From an uncultured Arachnia sp. (GTDB lineage: Bacteria; Actinomycetota; Actinomycetes; Propionibacteriales; Propionibacteriaceae), in the NCBI GenBank assembly GCA_947493705.1, contig CANLSH010000026.1, positions 1 through 50,380 on the forward strand: 50,380 bases of DNA, read 5' to 3'. Position 1 is the first letter of the stretch, and each line of letters begins with the position of its first letter. The position numbers and the translations under genes are program-made. Under the pieces are notes generated by a model. The model worked only from the letters and a program-made list of their open reading frames with translations. It had not been told where the DNA came from and made no database searches. Below are positions 35,202-44,706 of this stretch, piece by piece.

Positions 35202-36488
35202 ATGATTCGATCCCTACGCTTCGCGGCCGTTGTGCTCGCCACGACTCTCGCCCTCACGGCTTGCACCGGTGGCACTCCAGCCGGTCCGGCGGACGATGAC
35301 CCGGTCATTCAAAACGGTGGCGAGCTCAGTGGCGAGGTCTCGTTTCAGACTTGGTCGCTGAAGAATGATCGCTTTACGCCCTACTTCGAAGCCCTCATCG
35401 ACGCATTCGAGACCGAGAACCCGGACGTCTCGATCAAGTGGACCGACCAGCCCGGTGAGGGGTACGAGGAAAAGATTCTTCAGCAGGCCAACTCCGGAGA
35501 ACTCCCTGACGTCATCAACCTTCCCCCTGAGTTTGCGTACCGGCTCGCCCAAGTGGACCAACTCATGGATCTCTCAGCAGTGGATGACGCGCTTGACGCC
35601 TACGTTCCCGGCGCAGTCGAAGCCTACGAGTTCCCCGACATGGAGGGCAGCTTCGCGTACCCGTGGTACTTGGGCACCGACCTCAACTTCTGGAACATGG
35701 ACCTCTTGGAGACAGCGGGGGTGACCGAAGCTGATCTACCTGACACCATCGACGGCATCTTCGACCTTGCCATCGACGTCGCAGAACAGACCGATGGGCA
35801 GGTTCAGGTCATTGCTGAGGCACCCAAGATGGGCACGTTGGACAACGCTGGTATCGAATTGTTCGCGGACGGCCAGTTCGTGTTCAATACTCAGGACGCG
35901 GTGGACTTGGTCGATCAGTACCGTGAAGCCTACGAAGCAGGGGCCATGCCTGCAGAGGCTCTGACCGGCAACTACCTTGGCAACTCCGCACTCTTCAAGC
36001 AGGGCAAGGTGGCCTACACCACCGCCTCCGCTGGTTTCGCGTCGGAGCTTGAGAAAGAAGCGCCCACCCTGCTTGATGCGACCGTTGCCACGGCTCGGAT
36101 CGGTAGACCACCGCTATTCGTCCAAGGGATCAGCGTGGCCTCCAACACGGAGAATCGAGCAGCGGCCGTTGCCTTCGCCCAGTACGTGACGAACAACGAG
36201 AACCAGATCGAGTTCCTCACAATCGCTCAGGGTTTCTTTCCCGGAACACAGGCCGCGAATGACAACCCCGAGTCCTTCACCTCGGTGATCGACAACGAGC
36301 TACAAAAGGACGCGACGGAAAAGGCAGCCGGCACTATCAAGGACGCCGGGCCCGAGTACCCCATTCAGTTCACCTACGCCATGGATACCTACTTCAAGCA
36401 GCAGGTGGCACTCGCCATCCGAGGTGATATCTCTGCCCAAGAAGCGCTGGACAAGGCCGTAGAGAACTCCAATCGAACCCTCGAATAA
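35202..36488 (+). CDS. CUT1-type sugar-binding lipoprotein
   Basis: 428 residues. The signal peptide ends in lipobox LTAC with Cys21. The mature protein is an extracellular solute-binding family 1 fold: FQTWSLKNDRFTPYFEALID, then ILQQANSGELPDVINLPPEF and AYTTASAGFASEL. It is the binding partner of the two permeases downstream. AAGGAG lies upstream of the ATG at 35202. Ligand is probably a manno-oligosaccharide from the adjoining glycosidases (inference). It is the first gene after operator 2. Confidence 0.9.
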   Translation: MIRSLRFAAVVLATTLALTACTGGTPAGPADDDPVIQNGGELSGEVSFQTWSLKNDRFTPYFEALIDAFETENPDVSIKWTDQPGEGYEEKILQQANSGELPDVINLPPEFAYRLAQVDQLMDLSAVDDALDAYVPGAVEAYEFPDMEGSFAYPWYLGTDLNFWNMDLLETAGVTEADLPDTIDGIFDLAIDVAEQTDGQVQVIAEAPKMGTLDNAGIELFADGQFVFNTQDAVDLVDQYREAYEAGAMPAEALTGNYLGNSALFKQGKVAYTTASAGFASELEKEAPTLLDATVATARIGRPPLFVQGISVASNTENRAAAVAFAQYVTNNENQIEFLTIAQGFFPGTQAANDNPESFTSVIDNELQKDATEKAAGTIKDAGPEYPIQFTYAMDTYFKQQVALAIRGDISAQEALDKAVENSNRTLE

Positions 36489-36499
36489 GACGGACCGAC

Positions 36500-37438
36500 A
36501 TGAGATCCCATAGCTGGTTCACACCATATTTATTGGTGTTCCCCGCGGTCTTGTGGGTGGTGGTCTTCGCGATCTGGCCATTTGTCAACACCGTGATCCT
36601 GTCCTTCACGGACGCACGACCGCTGCGAGATCCCACGTTCAAGGGACTCGAGAATTATGGCCGAATGTTTGGTGACGAACAGTTTGGGTACGCAGTCACG
36701 ACGTCGTTGACGTACACCTTGATCGCTGTCCCCCTGCTCACCTTTCTCCCGCTGCTTCTCGCCCTGCTGGTCCTGAAGAAAATTCCGGGCATCTCCCCTT
36801 TCCGCACCACGTTCTACTTCCCTGTCATCGCCTCTGTCGTGGTCGTGGGAATCATTTGGATGTGGATGTTTGACTCCCAAGGTCTCATCAACCAGACACT
36901 GCAGTTCCTGGGGATAGCAGATCAGCCCATCAATTTCCTGGTTGATCGATGGCTGATCATCCTCACCGCCGCGCTGCTGACGATCTGGAAGGGCCTTGGG
37001 TACTACATGGTTGTCTACCTCGCGGCGCTCGGGAGCGTGGACAAGTCACTTTACGAGGCCGCGGCACTTGACGGCGCGGGGCCGGTACGGCGGTTCTGGG
37101 CAGTGACCGTGCCAGGAGTTCGGGGAGCCATGCTCCTGGTCTCCGCCCTGATCGCAGCAGCTGCTATGCGGGTGTTCTCGGAGTTGTACGTCCTGAGCAA
37201 CGGCACCGGGGGCCCCGGCGGTCAATCCCAAAGTCTGGTCATGCTGATCAAACAGGTGGGCTCCGGTCTGAACGGTCAACTTGGCTATGCGTCCGCACTC
37301 AGCGTGGCGCTCTTCATCATCACCATGGGCCCGCTCTTGTTCGTCGGATACGTCCAGCAGGGCGAGGCCATTCGAGAAGGGCTCGCAAACCGTCGTAAGG
37401 CCAAGGCATATCGTCGATCAATCAAGGTGTCAGCATGA
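36500..37438 (+). CDS. sugar ABC transporter permease, MalF type
   Basis: 312 residues, six transmembrane segments. The EAA loop YEAAALDGAGPVRRFWAVTV, where the shared ATPase docks, is intact. It overlaps the second permease by four bases (ATGA). No ATPase gene lies in the island, as is usual for CUT1 systems that share one MsmK-like ATPase encoded elsewhere. Confidence 0.92.
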   Translation: MRSHSWFTPYLLVFPAVLWVVVFAIWPFVNTVILSFTDARPLRDPTFKGLENYGRMFGDEQFGYAVTTSLTYTLIAVPLLTFLPLLLALLVLKKIPGISPFRTTFYFPVIASVVVVGIIWMWMFDSQGLINQTLQFLGIADQPINFLVDRWLIILTAALLTIWKGLGYYMVVYLAALGSVDKSLYEAAALDGAGPVRRFWAVTVPGVRGAMLLVSALIAAAAMRVFSELYVLSNGTGGPGGQSQSLVMLIKQVGSGLNGQLGYASALSVALFIITMGPLLFVGYVQQGEAIREGLANRRKAKAYRRSIKVSA

Positions 37439-37877
37439 GCACGACTACGACGACGAACCGACAGGCATCGGTCCCGGCACCATATCGGATCTCGTTTCGG
37501 GAGAAATGGGACATGGGGCGCGCAGAACTGTTCATCAGGTACATGCTGCTTGCCCTCATGCTCGTAATATCTATCGGCCCGTTTGTGTGGCAGCTCTCCA
37601 CATCCTTCAAGGGCCCGCTGGACGACATCTACTCGTTCCCGCCGTCCTTCATCCCGGCAGACTTCACGGTGGAGAACTATGCCGCTGTGACTCGAACGAT
37701 CCCCGTGATCAAGTACGCCTGGCACTCGCTCCTCATAGCGTCCGGCAGTGTGGTGACGAATGTCTTCTTCGCTACCCTCGCTGGTTACGCCTTTGGCGTC
37801 ATGAAATTCCGCTTCAAGGGTTTCTTCCTAGCACTGATCCTGTCAACGCTCCTTTTGCCAGCAGAGGTGACTTTGAC
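37435..37877 (+). pseudogene. sugar ABC permease, MalG type, 5' part (split by IS21)
   Basis: The first 147 codons plus two bases of a CUT1 MalG-type permease, from MSTTTTTNRQASVPAPYRIS to ILSTLLLPAEVTL. It has the first segments but not the EAA loop. The frame runs on into the IS to a stop at 37984-37986. Joining it to 40466 restores LPAEVTLT-SQYLTIKGLG without a frameshift and gives a 299-residue protein. Confidence 0.93.
37872..37877. repeat. 6-bp target site duplication, left copy
   Basis: TTTGAC, repeated at 40460-40465 on the other side of the IS element. Confidence 0.85.
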
Positions 37878-37910
37878 TGAATATCCGCGTCACTGGGGTC
37901 CACTGACCGC

Positions 37911-37981
37911 GTGGTTGGGGGCCAGGGGCTGGACGTTTCGGTTGTCGTCTTGGGGACCGGGGATGGTGTGGTTGGGGGCCA
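37911..37981 (+). repeat. IS21 left subterminal repeats
   Basis: GTGGTTGGGGGCCA occurs at 37911-37924 and exactly again at 37968-37981. IS21-family ends commonly carry such multiple transposase-binding repeats. Confidence 0.7.
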
Positions 37982-38041
37982 CCTGAACTCGTAGGCTCCT
38001 CCCGCCGTGCGTATAGGGCGCGCGGCGGAAGGAGTATTTCG

Positions 38042-39601
38042 ATGGTACGAAAGATCAGAGCGAAGCTGGTGTTGCAGTTACGCGCCGAGGGCCTGTCGGG
38101 GAGGGCGATCTCTGCGTCGCAGCAGATGTCACGCAAGAGCGTCACGGCAGTGTTGGAGGCCGCCGACGCTGGCGGCGTTGGCTGGGATGACGTCGCCGAA
38201 CTGGCCGACGGTGAGGTGTATGGGTTGCTGTTCCCGGGCCGGGGTGAACATGAGAGCGTGTTCGCCCAGCCAGATTGGGACCAGGCCCATCGAGAGATGG
38301 CCCGGGTCGGAGTGACGCTGAAGCTGTTGCATGGGGAGTACACGGATTCGTGCGCCGCTGTCGGGGAGCCGGCGATGGGTTATGACCGGTTTTGCAAGAC
38401 GTATCAGCGTCATGTGCTGGTCACGGGTGCTGCCTCCAGGGTGGGACACAAGGCCGGCCAGTCGGTGGAGGTGGACTGGTCGGGCCCCACGATGGAGCTG
38501 ATCGATCCGGCCACGGGTGAGGTCTCGAAGGTGTATCTGTTCGTGGCATGTTTACCGTTCAGCCGCTATGGGTTCGTCTGGGCCACCTCGGATATGAAAC
38601 AGGACACGTGGCTGCGGGCGCACGTGGCAATGTTTGAGTTCTTCGGAGGATCGGTCCCGCGGATCGTGCCCGACAACCTGAAGACTGGCGTGGTGAAACA
38701 TCCCCGCGAGGGGGAGATCGTGCTCAATGACGCCTATCGGGAGCTGGCGGCGCACTATTCAGCGGCTGTGCTGCCCGGCAGGGTGAAGAAACCCAAGGAC
38801 AAGGCGTCCGTGGAAAACACCGTCGCACATGTCGCGACGTGGGTGATCGCCGGGCTGCGGGATCAGCAGTTCACGTCCCTGCCTGAGCTCCAAGCCGCCA
38901 TCGACGAAAGGATCAGGGGTTACAACGCTGAGCCGTTCCAGAAGCGGCCCGGCTCCAGGCTCAGCGTGTTCACCGCAGAGGAGTCGCCGTTGTTGAAGCC
39001 GTTGCCGCAGGTCGGCTACGAGATCAGCCGGTGGGTCTACGGGCGCCGGGTCGCCCGCAATGGGCACGTGGTCTGGGAGAAGAACAACTACTCGGTGCCG
39101 TTTGCCCATATCGGGGAGACGGTCGACCTGCGCATCACTGACCGGGTGCTACAGGCCTACCGTGGTCAGGAGCGCCTGACCAGTCACCTGCTGCTACCCG
39201 AGGGCTCGGCGGGTGAGTGGCGTACCAATGATGCCGACCTACCCGCGGGTGACAGGTATCGGCCGTGGGACGCGGCCAGGGTGCGGGAATGGGCCGGCCG
39301 GATCGGCCCCGCGGCCGTGACAGTGATCAACCGGATCTTCGAGTCCGTCCCCATCGATGAGCAGGGACTGGATGCGGCGTTGGCGGTGTTGCGGCTCTCC
39401 AGGCGGTTCTCCGCCGAACGGGTCGAGGGCGCCTGTCGGCTCGCCCTGTCCGGGCGGGTGAGGTCTCCGCGGTATGCGCATCTGCAACCGATCCTGGCCA
39501 CCGGGCAGGACAAGATCGCCGCCCTCCACCCATCACAGGATGCCGTCGATCATGGCGGATACGTGCGTGGCGCCGACTACTACGCAGGCGGTGCCAAGTG
39601 A
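38042..39601 (+). CDS. istA: IS21 family transposase IstA
   Basis: 519 residues. An N-terminal helix-turn-helix (AEGLSGRAISASQQMSRKSV) is followed by the DDE integrase core with Asp145 (SVEVDWSG), Asp211 (IVPDNLKTG) and Glu258 (KASVENTV). The C-terminal beta-barrel-like region includes NNYSVPFAHIGETVDLRI. It cuts and joins the IS ends. The stop overlaps the istB GTG by four bases. Complete, so likely active. Confidence 0.95.
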   Translation: MVRKIRAKLVLQLRAEGLSGRAISASQQMSRKSVTAVLEAADAGGVGWDDVAELADGEVYGLLFPGRGEHESVFAQPDWDQAHREMARVGVTLKLLHGEYTDSCAAVGEPAMGYDRFCKTYQRHVLVTGAASRVGHKAGQSVEVDWSGPTMELIDPATGEVSKVYLFVACLPFSRYGFVWATSDMKQDTWLRAHVAMFEFFGGSVPRIVPDNLKTGVVKHPREGEIVLNDAYRELAAHYSAAVLPGRVKKPKDKASVENTVAHVATWVIAGLRDQQFTSLPELQAAIDERIRGYNAEPFQKRPGSRLSVFTAEESPLLKPLPQVGYEISRWVYGRRVARNGHVVWEKNNYSVPFAHIGETVDLRITDRVLQAYRGQERLTSHLLLPEGSAGEWRTNDADLPAGDRYRPWDAARVREWAGRIGPAAVTVINRIFESVPIDEQGLDAALAVLRLSRRFSAERVEGACRLALSGRVRSPRYAHLQPILATGQDKIAALHPSQDAVDHGGYVRGADYYAGGAK

Positions 39602-40344
39602 GTAGCATCGATATCGAAAGCAAACGCAAGCTCCGCGAGATGGGCGCCGCAGCGCTGCTCGAGGCCCTCGAAGCCCAAGACGACACCCTCGTCCTCGGAT
39701 TCTCCTTCGAGGAGCGGATCGGGCTGGTGGTTGATGAGGCGCACTCGGTGTTCAACCACTCCAAGGTCGAGGGCCTGATCCGGCGCGCGGGGCTGCGCTA
39801 CCCCACAGCGGATCTGCGTCGCCTGGACTTGGTTGAGGAACGTGGTCTGAATCGGGGCGTGATCGCTCAACTTGCCACGTGCTCGTTCATCGAACGTCAG
39901 CACAACGTCGTCTTCCAAGGCTTCACCGGCTCGGGGAAGTCGTATCTGGGATGCGCACTGGCGAAACAGGCCTGCCAGCACAGGATCCGGGCCCACTACA
40001 TCCGGATGCCAGATCTCGCCGAAGCCTGGGCCCTGGCCAGGGACAAACCCCAAGGCCAAACGAAGTTTTTGACCAAGTACGCATCCTTCACCTTGCTGGT
40101 GATCGATGAATGGCTCCTCGACCACCCCGACGAGAACATGCGCAGCATGCTCCTGGAGCTCCTCGAGCGCCGCTACGACACTGCCTCGACAGTGTTTTGC
40201 ACCCAGTACGCGAAGAAGGACTGGCACAGCCGCCTCGGCTCCGGAGTCCACGCCGACGCGATCATGGACCGCATCGTCCACAACACCATCTGGGTCGACA
40301 CCGGTAACCACAACATGCGCGAACACGCCGCCATGAACCAGTAG
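39598..40344 (+). CDS. istB: IS21 family helper ATPase IstB
   Basis: 248 residues, an AAA+ protein related to DnaC. Walker A GFTGSGKSY is at 108-116, and Walker B LLVIDE ends at Glu171. It remodels target DNA for IstA. The GTG at 39598 overlaps the istA stop. Residues 1-90 form the family's N-terminal helical domain. Confidence 0.94.
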   Translation: MSSIDIESKRKLREMGAAALLEALEAQDDTLVLGFSFEERIGLVVDEAHSVFNHSKVEGLIRRAGLRYPTADLRRLDLVEERGLNRGVIAQLATCSFIERQHNVVFQGFTGSGKSYLGCALAKQACQHRIRAHYIRMPDLAEAWALARDKPQGQTKFLTKYASFTLLVIDEWLLDHPDENMRSMLLELLERRYDTASTVFCTQYAKKDWHSRLGSGVHADAIMDRIVHNTIWVDTGNHNMREHAAMNQ

Positions 40345-40352
40345 GACAAGCA

Positions 40353-40381
40353 GCTGGTGGGGGCCAGTGGCCCCCACCAGC
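40353..40381 (+). terminator. hairpin terminating istAB
   Basis: A perfect 13-bp stem, GCTGGTGGGGGCC (40353-40365) with 40369-40381, and a 3-nt loop. It starts 8 nt after the istB stop and lies inside the IS. Confidence 0.75.
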
Positions 40382-40394
40382 GTCACCCCCGGCA

Positions 40395-40431
40395 CCCGAC
40401 GGCAATACCCCTGGCTCCCGACGGCAATACC
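40395..40431 (+). repeat. IS21 right subterminal repeats
   Basis: CCCGACGGCAATACC occurs at 40395-40409 and 40417-40431, exact and 22 bp apart, just inside the right end. Confidence 0.75.
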
Positions 40432-40459
40432 AGGTGGCCTTCACACCTTCGAATACTCA

Positions 40460-40465
40460 TTTGAC
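40460..40465. repeat. 6-bp target site duplication, right copy
   Basis: TTTGAC, matching 37872-37877; the permease reading frame resumes directly after it. Confidence 0.85.
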
Positions 40466-40922
40466 GAGTCAGTACCTCACGATCAAGGGACTTGGACTTG
40501 CCAACACGCTTTTAGGCGTCTTTCTACCTGGAGCAATCGGGGCCATCAACGTACTCCTGATGTGGACTGCGGCGTCCCTGATTCCGGCTTCAATCCTTGA
40601 GGCTGCCGAGATTGACGGGGCCAGCACGTGGCAGAGAATTCGGCATGTTGTTTGGCCCAATGTTCGTGGAATGGCTAGCGTTGTCGGTCTCATGAGTTTC
40701 ATTCAGGGATGGGACGACTTCCTCTGGCCACTCGTGGTCCTCTCTGACCCTGAGAAATACACGCTCACAGTGGGGATGCAGTACTTGCAGTCCAATTTCG
40801 GATCGGACCCCCGTATCGTGGCGGCTGGCACCATGATCGCCCTACTGCCGATTCTCGCCCTGTTCGTCGTGATGCAGAAGCAGTTCTTCAAGGGCGTTGA
40901 GTCCGGTGCGGTCAAGGGTTGA
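40466..40922 (+). pseudogene. sugar ABC permease, MalG type, 3' part
   Basis: The remaining 152 codons, one base completing codon 148. It contains SQYLTIKGLGLANTLLG, the EAA loop LEAAEIDGASTWQRIRHVVW and the last segments to the natural stop at 40920-40922. Nothing visible would translate it as a functional unit. Confidence 0.92.
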
Positions 40923-40962
40923 CAAGCAAGCCCCACACCTTCACCAGCCACACCTAAAACGC

Positions 40963-40999
40963 ACTTCGGCCCGCTCCCTTGTGAGGAGCGGGCCGAAGT
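40963..40999. terminator. bidirectional terminator between the transporter and the S10 operon
   Basis: A perfect 15-bp stem, ACTTCGGCCCGCTCC (40963-40977) with 40985-40999, and a 7-nt loop. On the minus strand, after rpsQ, it is followed by GCGTTTTAG with a U-run. It ends the S10 operon and the convergent permease transcript. Confidence 0.9.
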
Positions 41000-41020
41000 C
41001 GAATCTGGCGAGTACGCGAC

Positions 41021-41317
41021 TTACTTTGCGCGCTCGATGACGTCGGTCAGGCGCCAGCGCTTCGTGGCGGACAGCGGACGGGTCTCCATGATGCGGACAC
41101 GGTCGCCGATGCCGGCGTTGTTGTCCTCATCGTGGGCCTTCAGCTTGGTCGACTTGGTCATGACCTTGCTGTAGAGCGGGTGCTTCACCCGATCCTCAAC
41201 GAGGACGACGATGGTCTTGTCCATCTTGTCCGAGACGACGATACCCGAGAGCACCTTGCGGCGTCCGCGCTCGTCGGTCTGGGGTTCGACAGTCTTGTCG
41301 GTGGTGTCTTCACTCAT
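41021..41317 (-). CDS. rpsQ: 30S ribosomal protein S17
   Basis: 98 residues. An acidic N-terminal extension ([18 protein letters not shown]) precedes the OB-fold core [20 protein letters not shown], with [16 protein letters not shown] near the end. The ATG at 41317 follows GAGGAG; a TTG at 41323 is less likely. It is the last gene of the S10 operon. Confidence 0.96.
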   Translation of the reverse strand: MSEDTTDKTVEPQTDERGRRKVLSGIVVSDKMDKTIVVLVEDRVKHPLYSKVMTKSTKLKAHDEDNNAGIGDRVRIMETRPLSATKRWRLTDVIERAK

Positions 41318-41319
41318 GT

Positions 41320-41553
41320 TCAATTCTCCTCAACCGCGGGCTCATCGACGATGCCGAGGTTCCGCTCTTGCAGCACGGTGTAGATGCGGGCAATGTCCTT
41401 GCGGACGGCGCGCAGCCGGCCGTGGGTTTCCAGCTGACCTGTGGCCGCCTGAAAACGGAGGCCGAACAGTTCTTCCTTCAGCTCGACCACCCTGGCGTTG
41501 AGCTGGTCACGAGACAGGCCGCGCAGCTCGTGTGCGGATACGACGTTGCTCAT
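41320..41553 (-). CDS. rpmC: 50S ribosomal protein L29
   Basis: 77 residues, a two-helix protein with [20 protein letters not shown] and [19 protein letters not shown]. It sits near the peptide exit tunnel. The ATG overlaps the rplP stop by one base. Confidence 0.96.
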   Translation of the reverse strand: MSNVVSAHELRGLSRDQLNARVVELKEELFGLRFQAATGQLETHGRLRAVRKDIARIYTVLQERNLGIVDEPAVEEN

Positions 41554-41972
41554 CAGTTCTCACCTGCTTCGCGCTTGATGAAGCGTGCCTTGAACGGCAG
41601 CTTGTGGATGGCGAGGCGCATGGCCTCACGTGCAATGTCCTCCGAAACACCGGAGAGCTCGAACAGCACACGTCCGGGCTTGATGTTGGCGATCCACCAC
41701 TCGGGAGATCCCTTACCGGAACCCATGCGGGTTTCGGCAGGCTTCTTCGTGAGCGGGCGGTCCGGGTAGACGTTGATCCACACCTTTCCACCACGCTTGA
41801 TGTGGCGGGTCATGGCAATACGGGCGGCCTCAATCTGACGGTTGGTCAGGTAGGAGGACTCGAGCGCCTGGATGCCGTATTCGCCGAAGGCGAGCTTGGT
41901 GCCGCCTTTGGCCATGCCTGTGCGGTGGGGGCGATGTTGCTTACGGAATTTGACGCGACGAGGAATCAACAT
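41553..41972 (-). CDS. rplP: 50S ribosomal protein L16
   Basis: 139 residues: [20 protein letters not shown], the conserved [20 protein letters not shown] and [18 protein letters not shown]. It helps position tRNA at the A site. It is 3 nt after rpsC. Confidence 0.97.
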   Translation of the reverse strand: MLIPRRVKFRKQHRPHRTGMAKGGTKLAFGEYGIQALESSYLTNRQIEAARIAMTRHIKRGGKVWINVYPDRPLTKKPAETRMGSGKGSPEWWIANIKPGRVLFELSGVSEDIAREAMRLAIHKLPFKARFIKREAGEN

Positions 41973-41975
41973 GGC

Positions 41976-42791
41976 TCAGGCTCCTGCGTTCTCAGTTGCG
42001 GGAACAGCCTCGGCCGGCGCCTGGGCTGCTTCGGCGCGACGACGTCCACCACCGCGCTCAGGACGTTCCCCGCGACCTTCACCGCGGCCGGGACGACGTC
42101 CCGGACGCTGGCGGCCACCGGGGGCTGCATTACGGGCTGCCTTCTGGGCTGCGCGCTCCGAACGGGTGCCGGTCACATCACCCTTGTAGATCCACACCTT
42201 GACGCCAATACGGCCGAACGTGGTGCGGGCCTCGAAGAAGCCGTAATCGATGTCGGCACGAAGGGTGTGCAGGGGCACGCGGCCCTCACGGTAGCCCTCG
42301 GAGCGCGACATTTCGGCGCCGCCGAGACGACCGGAGCACTTGATGCGAATTCCCTGTGCACCGGAGCGCATGGCTGTCTGCATCGCCTTGCGCATGGCGC
42401 GACGGAAGGCGACGCGGGCGCCGAGCTGCTCGGCAACACCCTGGGCGACCAGCTGGGCATCGATCTCGGGGTTCTTGACCTCAAGAATGTTCAGCTGCAC
42501 CTGCTTGCCGGTGATCTTCTCCAGCTCGTTGCGGACGCGCTCCGCCTCGGCACCGTTACGGCCGATGACGATGCCCGGACGAGCGGCATGGAGAAAAATG
42601 GTGATCCGCTCGGAGCGGCGCTCCAGTTCGATGGAACTGATGCCAGCGCGTTCGAGGTTCTTGGTCAACCAGTTGCGGACTTTGACATCCTCGGCCACGT
42701 ACTCCGCATACTGCTTCTCGGCGTACCAGCGCGTGGTGTGGTCGGTGGTGATCCCGAGGCGGAAGCCAATCGGGTTGATCTTTTGGCCCAT
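41976..42791 (-). CDS. rpsC: 30S ribosomal protein S3
   Basis: 271 residues. It begins [20 protein letters not shown]. The KH domain GXXG loop is [11 protein letters not shown], and the C-terminal domain has [21 protein letters not shown] tail of about 50 residues is rich in Gly/Arg and then Ala/Glu, longer than in E. coli S3 (233 residues). It lies at the mRNA entry. Confidence 0.97.
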   Translation of the reverse strand: MGQKINPIGFRLGITTDHTTRWYAEKQYAEYVAEDVKVRNWLTKNLERAGISSIELERRSERITIFLHAARPGIVIGRNGAEAERVRNELEKITGKQVQLNILEVKNPEIDAQLVAQGVAEQLGARVAFRRAMRKAMQTAMRSGAQGIRIKCSGRLGGAEMSRSEGYREGRVPLHTLRADIDYGFFEARTTFGRIGVKVWIYKGDVTGTRSERAAQKAARNAAPGGRQRPGRRPGRGEGRGERPERGGGRRRAEAAQAPAEAVPATENAGA

Positions 42792-42793
42792 TG

Positions 42794-43195
42794 TCAGGCT
42801 CCCTTCTGCTCACGGGGTTCGACGACCACGGTGATGTGGGCGCCACGCTTCAGGATCCGGCTTGCGGAACCCTTGGCACGAGGGCGGATGCGACGCAGTG
42901 TCACACCCTCGTCGACGAACGCAGACGAGATGTAGAGATCCTCGCTGCGCAGGTCTTCGGTGTCCTCGGCGTTGGCGACGGCCGAGGCCACCACCTTGTA
43001 GATGGGCTCGGAAGCTGCCTGCGGGGCGAACTTCAACGTCACCAGGGCCTCACCCACGGGCATGCCGCGGACAAGATCGATGACGCGACGGACCTTGGTC
43101 GAGCTCATCCGGACGTGCCGCGCGATGGCGTACGAGCCAGGACGATCCCCGAGCAGGGCCTCTCGACGACGGCTGTTGCCGTTTTCGTTGCTCAT
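42794..43195 (-). CDS. rplV: 50S ribosomal protein L22
   Basis: 133 residues. The core [20 protein letters not shown] is followed by the tunnel-lining hairpin [21 protein letters not shown] short basic N-terminal extension is present. It lies 2 nt before rpsC on the minus strand. Confidence 0.97.
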   Translation of the reverse strand: MSNENGNSRRREALLGDRPGSYAIARHVRMSSTKVRRVIDLVRGMPVGEALVTLKFAPQAASEPIYKVVASAVANAEDTEDLRSEDLYISSAFVDEGVTLRRIRPRAKGSASRILKRGAHITVVVEPREQKGA

Positions 43196-43224
43196 TGGCT
43201 ATTCCTCATCCTTTTCTGCTCGCC

Positions 43225-43506
43225 TCAGCGGCGGCGGGCCTTCTTGTCGTCCTTCACGTGACCCCGGAAGGTGCGCGTGGGAGCGAACTCGCCCAGCTTG
43301 TGTCCGATCATCGCCTCGGTGACGAAGACGGGAATGTGCTTGCGGCCGTCGTGCACCGCAAGTGTGTGCCCGAGCATGTCGGGGACGATCATTGAACGCC
43401 TGGACCATGTCTTGATCACGTTCTTTGTGCCCTTTTCGTTCTGCACGTCCACCTTCTTCTGCAGGTGGTCGTCGACGAAGGGGCCCTTCTTCAGGCTGCG
43501 TGGCAT
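43225..43506 (-). CDS. rpsS: 30S ribosomal protein S19
   Basis: 93 residues: [20 protein letters not shown], then [20 protein letters not shown] and [20 protein letters not shown]. It is a 30S head protein that contacts S13. Confidence 0.97.
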   Translation of the reverse strand: MPRSLKKGPFVDDHLQKKVDVQNEKGTKNVIKTWSRRSMIVPDMLGHTLAVHDGRKHIPVFVTEAMIGHKLGEFAPTRTFRGHVKDDKKARRR

Positions 43507-43524
43507 ATTCTTTCAGGCTCCCTA

Positions 43525-44364
43525 TCAGCGCTTCTTCTTGCCGGACTTGCGGCGGCGGACGATGAGACGCGTGCTCGCCTTGTTCTTGTCACGAGTACGT
43601 CCCTCCTTCTTGCCCCACGGGGACACGGGGTGACGTCCACCGGACGTCTTGCCCTCGCCACCACCATGCGGGTGATCAATCGGGTTCATGACGACACCGC
43701 GGACGGTCGGGCGAACGCCCTTCCAACGGTTGCGGCCAGCCTTGCCCCAGCTGATGTTGGACTGCTCCGCGTTGCCGACGGAACCGATTGTTGCGCGGCA
43801 ACGGATGTCCACCAAACGCATTTCACCCGAAGGCATACGCAGCGTGGCGTACTTGCCCTCGCGGGCCACGAGCTGGATGGAGGCTCCGGCGGAGCGACCC
43901 ATCTTGGCGCCGCCACCGGGCCGCAACTCCACGGCGTGCACCGTGGTACCCACCGGGATCTGGCGCAATTCAAGGTTGTTACCGGGCTTGATGTCCGAAC
44001 CGGTTCCGGCGGAGATCGTCGTGCCCTGGCTCAGGTTGTTCGGCGCAATGATGTAGCGCTTCTCACCGTCGGCGTAATGGAGCAGTGCGATGCGAGCGGT
44101 GCGGTTGGGGTCGTACTCAATATGAGCAACCTTGGCCGGCACACCGTCCTTGTCGTAGCGCTTGAAGTCGATCAGGCGATAGGCCTGCTTGTGTCCGCCT
44201 CCGATGTGACGCGTGGTGATGCGCCCGGAGTTGTTGCGCCCACCGGTCTTCGGCTTGGCAACGAGCAGCGACTTCTCGGGGGTGGAACGTGTCAGTTCAA
44301 CGAAGTCCGACACGCTGGAGCCACGACGGCCCGGCGTGGTCGGCTTGTACTTGCGAATACCCAT
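43525..44364 (-). CDS. rplB: 50S ribosomal protein L2
   Basis: 279 residues. [20 protein letters not shown] opens it; the conserved [20 protein letters not shown] carries the histidine region close to the peptidyl-transferase centre, and the tail [15 protein letters not shown] is basic. Confidence 0.97.
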   Translation of the reverse strand: MGIRKYKPTTPGRRGSSVSDFVELTRSTPEKSLLVAKPKTGGRNNSGRITTRHIGGGHKQAYRLIDFKRYDKDGVPAKVAHIEYDPNRTARIALLHYADGEKRYIIAPNNLSQGTTISAGTGSDIKPGNNLELRQIPVGTTVHAVELRPGGGAKMGRSAGASIQLVAREGKYATLRMPSGEMRLVDIRCRATIGSVGNAEQSNISWGKAGRNRWKGVRPTVRGVVMNPIDHPHGGGEGKTSGGRHPVSPWGKKEGRTRDKNKASTRLIVRRRKSGKKKR

Positions 44365-44397
44365 GAGGTTATTTCAGTCCTTTGCTTCTCGACGCCG

Positions 44398-44706
44398 TCA
44401 GTCGCCCTGGCCGGCAAAGATGTCGATGCGATCGCCTTCAGCGACGGTCACGATGGCACGCTTGGTGTTGGCCTGTTTGCCGATACCGAAGCGCGTGCGC
44501 TTGGTCTTGCCCTCACGGTTGAGGGTGTTGACCGAAGTGACCTTGACCTTGAAAATCGACTCAATGGCGATTTTGATCTCAGTCTTGTTCGCGTGCGGTG
44601 CAACGACGAACGTGTACTTTCCCTCATCGAGGAGGTTGTAACTCTTCTCGCTGACGACGGGGCGCAGGATCACGTCGCGGTGGTCACGAATCTTGAACTC
44701 GTTCAC
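44398..44706 (-). CDS. rplW: 50S ribosomal protein L23
   Basis: 102 residues. [20 protein letters not shown] and [20 protein letters not shown] are conserved. It forms the docking site for trigger factor and SRP at the exit tunnel. It overlaps the end of rplD by four bases. Confidence 0.97.
   Translation of the reverse strand: MNEFKIRDHRDVILRPVVSEKSYNLLDEGKYTFVVAPHANKTEIKIAIESIFKVKVTSVNTLNREGKTKRTRFGIGKQANTKRAIVTVAEGDRIDIFAGQGD

Larger units (their letters stand above)
37878..40459 (+). mobile_element. IS21-family insertion sequence
   Basis: 2582 bp. The ends are TGAATATCCG and, as reverse complement of the right end, TGAGTATTCG (8 of 10 matches). It carries istA and istB in a GTGA overlap, the defining IS21 arrangement, and has 6-bp target duplications TTTGAC. 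Subterminal repeats are at 37911-37981 and 40395-40431. Both ends, both genes and both duplications are intact, so the insertion looks recent and possibly still mobile. Confidence 0.92.
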
